DNA of 64,000 nucleotides, taken from assembly GCA_031841125.1 (NCBI GenBank), contig CM063114.1, forward strand, positions 27,535,266-27,599,265, given 5' to 3'. Source of the stretch: Acanthococcus lagerstroemiae. Its lineage: Eukaryota > Arthropoda > Insecta > Hemiptera > Eriococcidae. Shown here piece after piece: positions 46,181 to 64,000 of the stretch (within the stretch, counting starts at the first letter, position 1; every line of letters starts with the position of its first letter). Both the position numbers and the translations under genes were made by a program. The notes beneath the pieces were generated by a model, which did not search any database, was not told the DNA's origin, and saw nothing but the letters and a program-made list of their open reading frames with translations.

Positions 46181-47253
46181 ATCACTACTTCGATTCAGAA
46201 CTTGCATCCAAGAATACGGATTCTGAAGCATTTTTCTCCTGCATTCGGATTCTTCTTCGATTCCAGAATCCTCTTTTCGTGAGAATATATGAAACGGACG
46301 AAGATTCGCCTTGGATTCAAGAATCTTCTTTGCCCATTCAGACTCTCCGGCTCACAATCACTTCGGTGCATGTTTTGAATTTTTTCATCCAAAATTATTT
46401 TGGTGCAGAATTCGGATTCTTAAGTTGATTTTTTTCTTTTTGGATTCCTTTAAACTCTGCTAATAACTTAAGAGTTTCGACAGTAAAAATGTGTGGAGGC
46501 ACAATATCAGCAACTGTACAGAACATGGTCTCTCAATACAGGTCAAGTACTCCCATGAATCGAGCTTCCCGTGGGTTAACTGGGCTTTGAACAACAGTGG
46601 TTCGGATACACGTGACAGATATTTTACAAAAAGCGTAAATATTTCCTAGAATACGAATACATCAGAACTTAACATAGATTGTTTAAAACGTTTGCTATAT
46701 ATTCGTACGGCCGACTAATGATTAGCACTAACAGAAGAAATAAAATAATTAAATGAAAACGCTGATATGCCTGGGCAAAATGTAGAACTCCTATGAACGA
46801 AAAAGAAGTTACTTGATACGGTGACGATAACGCCAATGACAATGAAATTATTTCCACAAGAATGAAGAGGAGGCAAAATTCACTAATACAAATTACATCG
46901 TAAGGTAATCGACACCAGCTAAAAGGTATTTCCTGTACAATCTTCGCGAACTCGATAATTCGAGCTCGCAGAGTTTCTCGGATACACATAATACTCTGAA
47001 TTTCCGCACTATAATATAATAACCCTGCGTTAGATAAACAAAAAGATGTTGTGGAATACTCGGCTATAGTACAAAAACGATTTTTCCCTTCCAAATCCGA
47101 TGATACTCCGTTTGAGATCCAAACAGGTCTATTCATAAAATTCGATGGCACTTACACACACAAGTAAAATGGACTAAAAGGTAACATGGTAATAAATAAT
47201 AGGTAGTTATTACAGAAATGCATCCTCTCGGTGTATTCGTTGTATCGCATTCG
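46181..47253 (-). other. Downstream region of PAK, probable 3' UTR
   Basis: This lies directly after the PAK stop codon on the minus strand. A 160-codon frame (47151-46669) with two hydrophobic stretches is open here, but it lacks any family resemblance and has the location of a 3' untranslated region, so I do not call it a gene. No polyadenylation site was pinned down. Confidence 0.3.
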
Positions 47254-61920
<14,667 letters not shown>

Positions 61921-63066
61921 GTTGTAGGTTTTCGATGGATTCTAATGAGTGGTACCTACAACAGTCACACCGTATTGGTTAGGCCTGATGAATCACTGTC
62001 CATTTTCTTGAATAGAGAATTTCAAATACTAATGAACGACAAAAATTCAAACACAGATACAATGAATGTGATTAAAATAAGAATAGATTCAGTCGGTCAC
62101 TCCGATAGACCAAACCGTCATACATCAACAATCGACTGATAAAGATAATTACTTCGGTACAATAACACCGGAAACTCTGCTTCATCACGAAAATTCTAAA
62201 AATAAACTCCCCTCGCTCCTTCGACATTAATGATTCATTAGCTCGTAATCATTTCAAAACCTCGTTAATAGGAATCAGAATGCGGAAAATGAATACTCAC
62301 AAGTTGACGTAGTTGAGTAGATTTATAAGTACATCGAGAACAGATACCACGTTTAGATATTGGGCGAAATCATTTCAAAAGAGATTTAAGGCTCATCATT
62401 CCTGATATGAAGTTATCATGAATGTGAAATCGCACACACTTCGCGATGACTGGTACGATGAAGAAGAAAATGCGATTAATATAGATAAATAATCGAACGA
62501 ATTATAGATAGTTGAGCTCGTAAATAATTTTGAATAGGATTGATTTTTCGTATCAATTCTTGGAGTGTTTCCTTCATGTCATAATTTCCGATTTCATATC
62601 CATATTATGTGAAACCTGGGCACAAATTCACGACCACTAACTACACAGGTTGGTCAGAGAATGGGCGTGTAAATTCAATTCCAGATTTCCAGAATCATGA
62701 ATCGAAACAGAATTAAATATTTCGTAATTAAAAAGGACTTTAGCAGAGTTCAATCTGATGTAAACAAGGGGATAGGTTTGTTGTCAGTTCTTTGAAATCA
62801 AACCCGCTCTATGCATTAGCGCTTCTTGTTTTCAAAGAATGAACTAGAATATACCGATTTTGACAGAAGTTTGTTTTTCTCTGAGTTTCTTTTTCTTTTC
62901 TCTGTGGCTGTCTTATCAATTTTAATCTCAAGTTTCCGCCAAATTTTCTGCAACTGAAAATCGTTCATATATCATTCGTAATTAGTTCCTTTTTATTTCA
63001 AATTATTTTTCGTTATGAATTCGTAGATTAGTATAGTTTTGTTGCCATTCAGAAGACTCTTCCAAC
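61921..63066. promoter_or_regulatory. Divergent intergenic region between PAK and the right-edge gene
   Basis: About 1.15 kb separates the PAK start (minus) from the start of the next gene (plus), so both promoters and any untranslated first exons of PAK should lie here. I see no clear TATA box, CpG-rich block or repeat. The plus-strand frame at 61945-62139 is probably chance. Confidence 0.4.
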
Positions 63067-64000
63067 ATGGTGATTGAAGAAAAAATAACCCGAATCAAGA
63101 ACATCATTGAAGACGACTTGGTTGTTGTGTCCTTTACGTCTCCTCCTAAATATTTGGTACCATTTGTAACCGAAAATGATGTGCTATTCATCTACAAACA
63201 AGTATGAATATGAATCTCTCATAATGTATTGTATGTAATATTAAGCTCTACTTTGTAAATTGCGTGTCCATCCGTTACTTTGTCGTAAAATCATACTTCA
63301 TTATTGCTCCGAAATTCAAATCCTCTGTAAAACTGCTACCCGCATTTCCTTTCTAAACCATACAATGGGGAAACTCGAACATATGCAATCCTGTTTGAAC
63401 TATATTTCTCGCAAATAATGCTCGTGATTATTCTTTCAGAAAGAACAGGTTGCCAGTAATTCAGTGATCTTATCTCCGGTCAGAAATAAATTCGACTCAG
63501 ACTCGGACGGTAATTCGGTTCTCTGTAAATCTACACATTGATTCCTACAATCAAAATATCCACTAGTAATTTGTCAACTTTTTAATTGATTTAGATTTGG
63601 AGTTAACTGGTCAACCTCTTGAATGTCCGTTCAGTAGCGATGAAGATGAACCCTCTCTGGCCAATTTGACCAAATGCAAAGAAGAAAACAAACACAATCC
63701 TTTGGATTTGTCGAATGCCAAGTAAAGAAATGAAATTTAATGTACCAAACGCTCGATCGTTACGAACTCTCCGCAGTATAATGCCTCGCTTACAGATACA
63801 TAATTTCAATGATAAACTTGAAAGTGGATTTGTCTGTTCCGGTTTTCGTTTTGACAAATGGAGAGAAAAACGACCACACTGTGCTGCTAGGTTCCTTTAG
63901 AAATACCGGTTGGCAAACACGGTTTTGGATTACGCTTCATGATTTCACTGTTGAAGGAAATAAAGTTATCAGCGTCGATGAAATGATGAACGAGCATCAT
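63067..64000 (+). CDS. Unrecognised gene, 5' part, continues past the right edge
   Basis: Four exons can be read: 63067-63201, 63440-63509, 63595-63721 and 63796-64000 (open at the edge). Introns have GTATGA/TTTCAG, GTAATT/TTTAG, and GTAAAG/TTACAG ends with phases 0, 1 and 2, all consistent. The start is MVIEEKITRIKNIIEDDLVV. The middle is acidic and Ser-rich (NKFDSDSDD, CPFSSDEDEPS). The last exon reads NLKVDLSVPVFVLTNGEK, then LLGSFRNTGWQTRFWITLHD. Exon 3 could instead end at a TAA directly after its donor, giving a short protein, but the long frame in exon 4 favours splicing. I do not recognise a family. Confidence 0.55.

Noticed and set aside
46669..47151. 160-codon open frame with hydrophobic stretches, minus strand
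   Set aside because: It lies immediately after the PAK stop codon in probable 3' untranslated sequence, has no recognisable motif and no splice or start context that sets it apart.

Overview
The window is AT-rich animal DNA with GT-AG introns, several nuclear genes, and dense layers of retrotransposons and small DNA transposons. An insect, perhaps hemipteran, fits best: there is a Ty3/gypsy element carrying an envelope gene of the errantivirus type, RTE-, Jockey- and CR1-like LINE debris, a Penelope-like element and many hAT-like MITEs. The species cannot be fixed from the sequence.

Layout. 1-29.7 kb is an accessory zone with no convincing complete host gene. It holds LINE fragments on both strands, foldback MITEs, tandem duplications, a GC-rich insert with 19-bp flanking repeats, and a single-exon homeodomain-like reading frame at 4.4 kb. 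29.7-39.95 kb is one LTR element with 955/958-bp LTRs that differ at nine positions plus one 3-bp indel, and an exact 5-bp target duplication (AACCT). It lacks a recognisable gag, its pol is broken by two frame changes, and its env frame is open. Its 3' noncoding region contains a GC-rich, apparently spliced gene on the opposite strand. 40.3-42.8 kb is a compact divergent pair: an unrecognised 99-aa three-exon gene (minus) and eIF2B alpha (plus, eight exons, 306 aa). 42.8-47.2 kb is intergenic, with MITEs and a degenerate minisatellite. 47.25-61.92 kb is a complete p21-activated kinase (PAK) gene on the minus strand, ten coding exons and 582 aa. Its long introns hold a Penelope relic with a 148-bp tandem array, LINE relics, MITEs and a diverged AAGACT-rich minisatellite. 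63.07 kb to the right edge is the 5' part of an unrecognised plus-strand gene, divergent from PAK.

The functional genes are ordinary housekeeping and signalling genes: translation-initiation control by eIF2B, and Rac/Cdc42 signalling by PAK. The unusual biology is in the mobile DNA: a young, gag-less, env-bearing retroelement with an antisense spliced gene, a foldback MITE family with 7-bp target duplications, and tandemly arranged LINE copies. All gene models come from reading the sequence by eye. Exon phases were checked arithmetically and are consistent, but no database search was possible.
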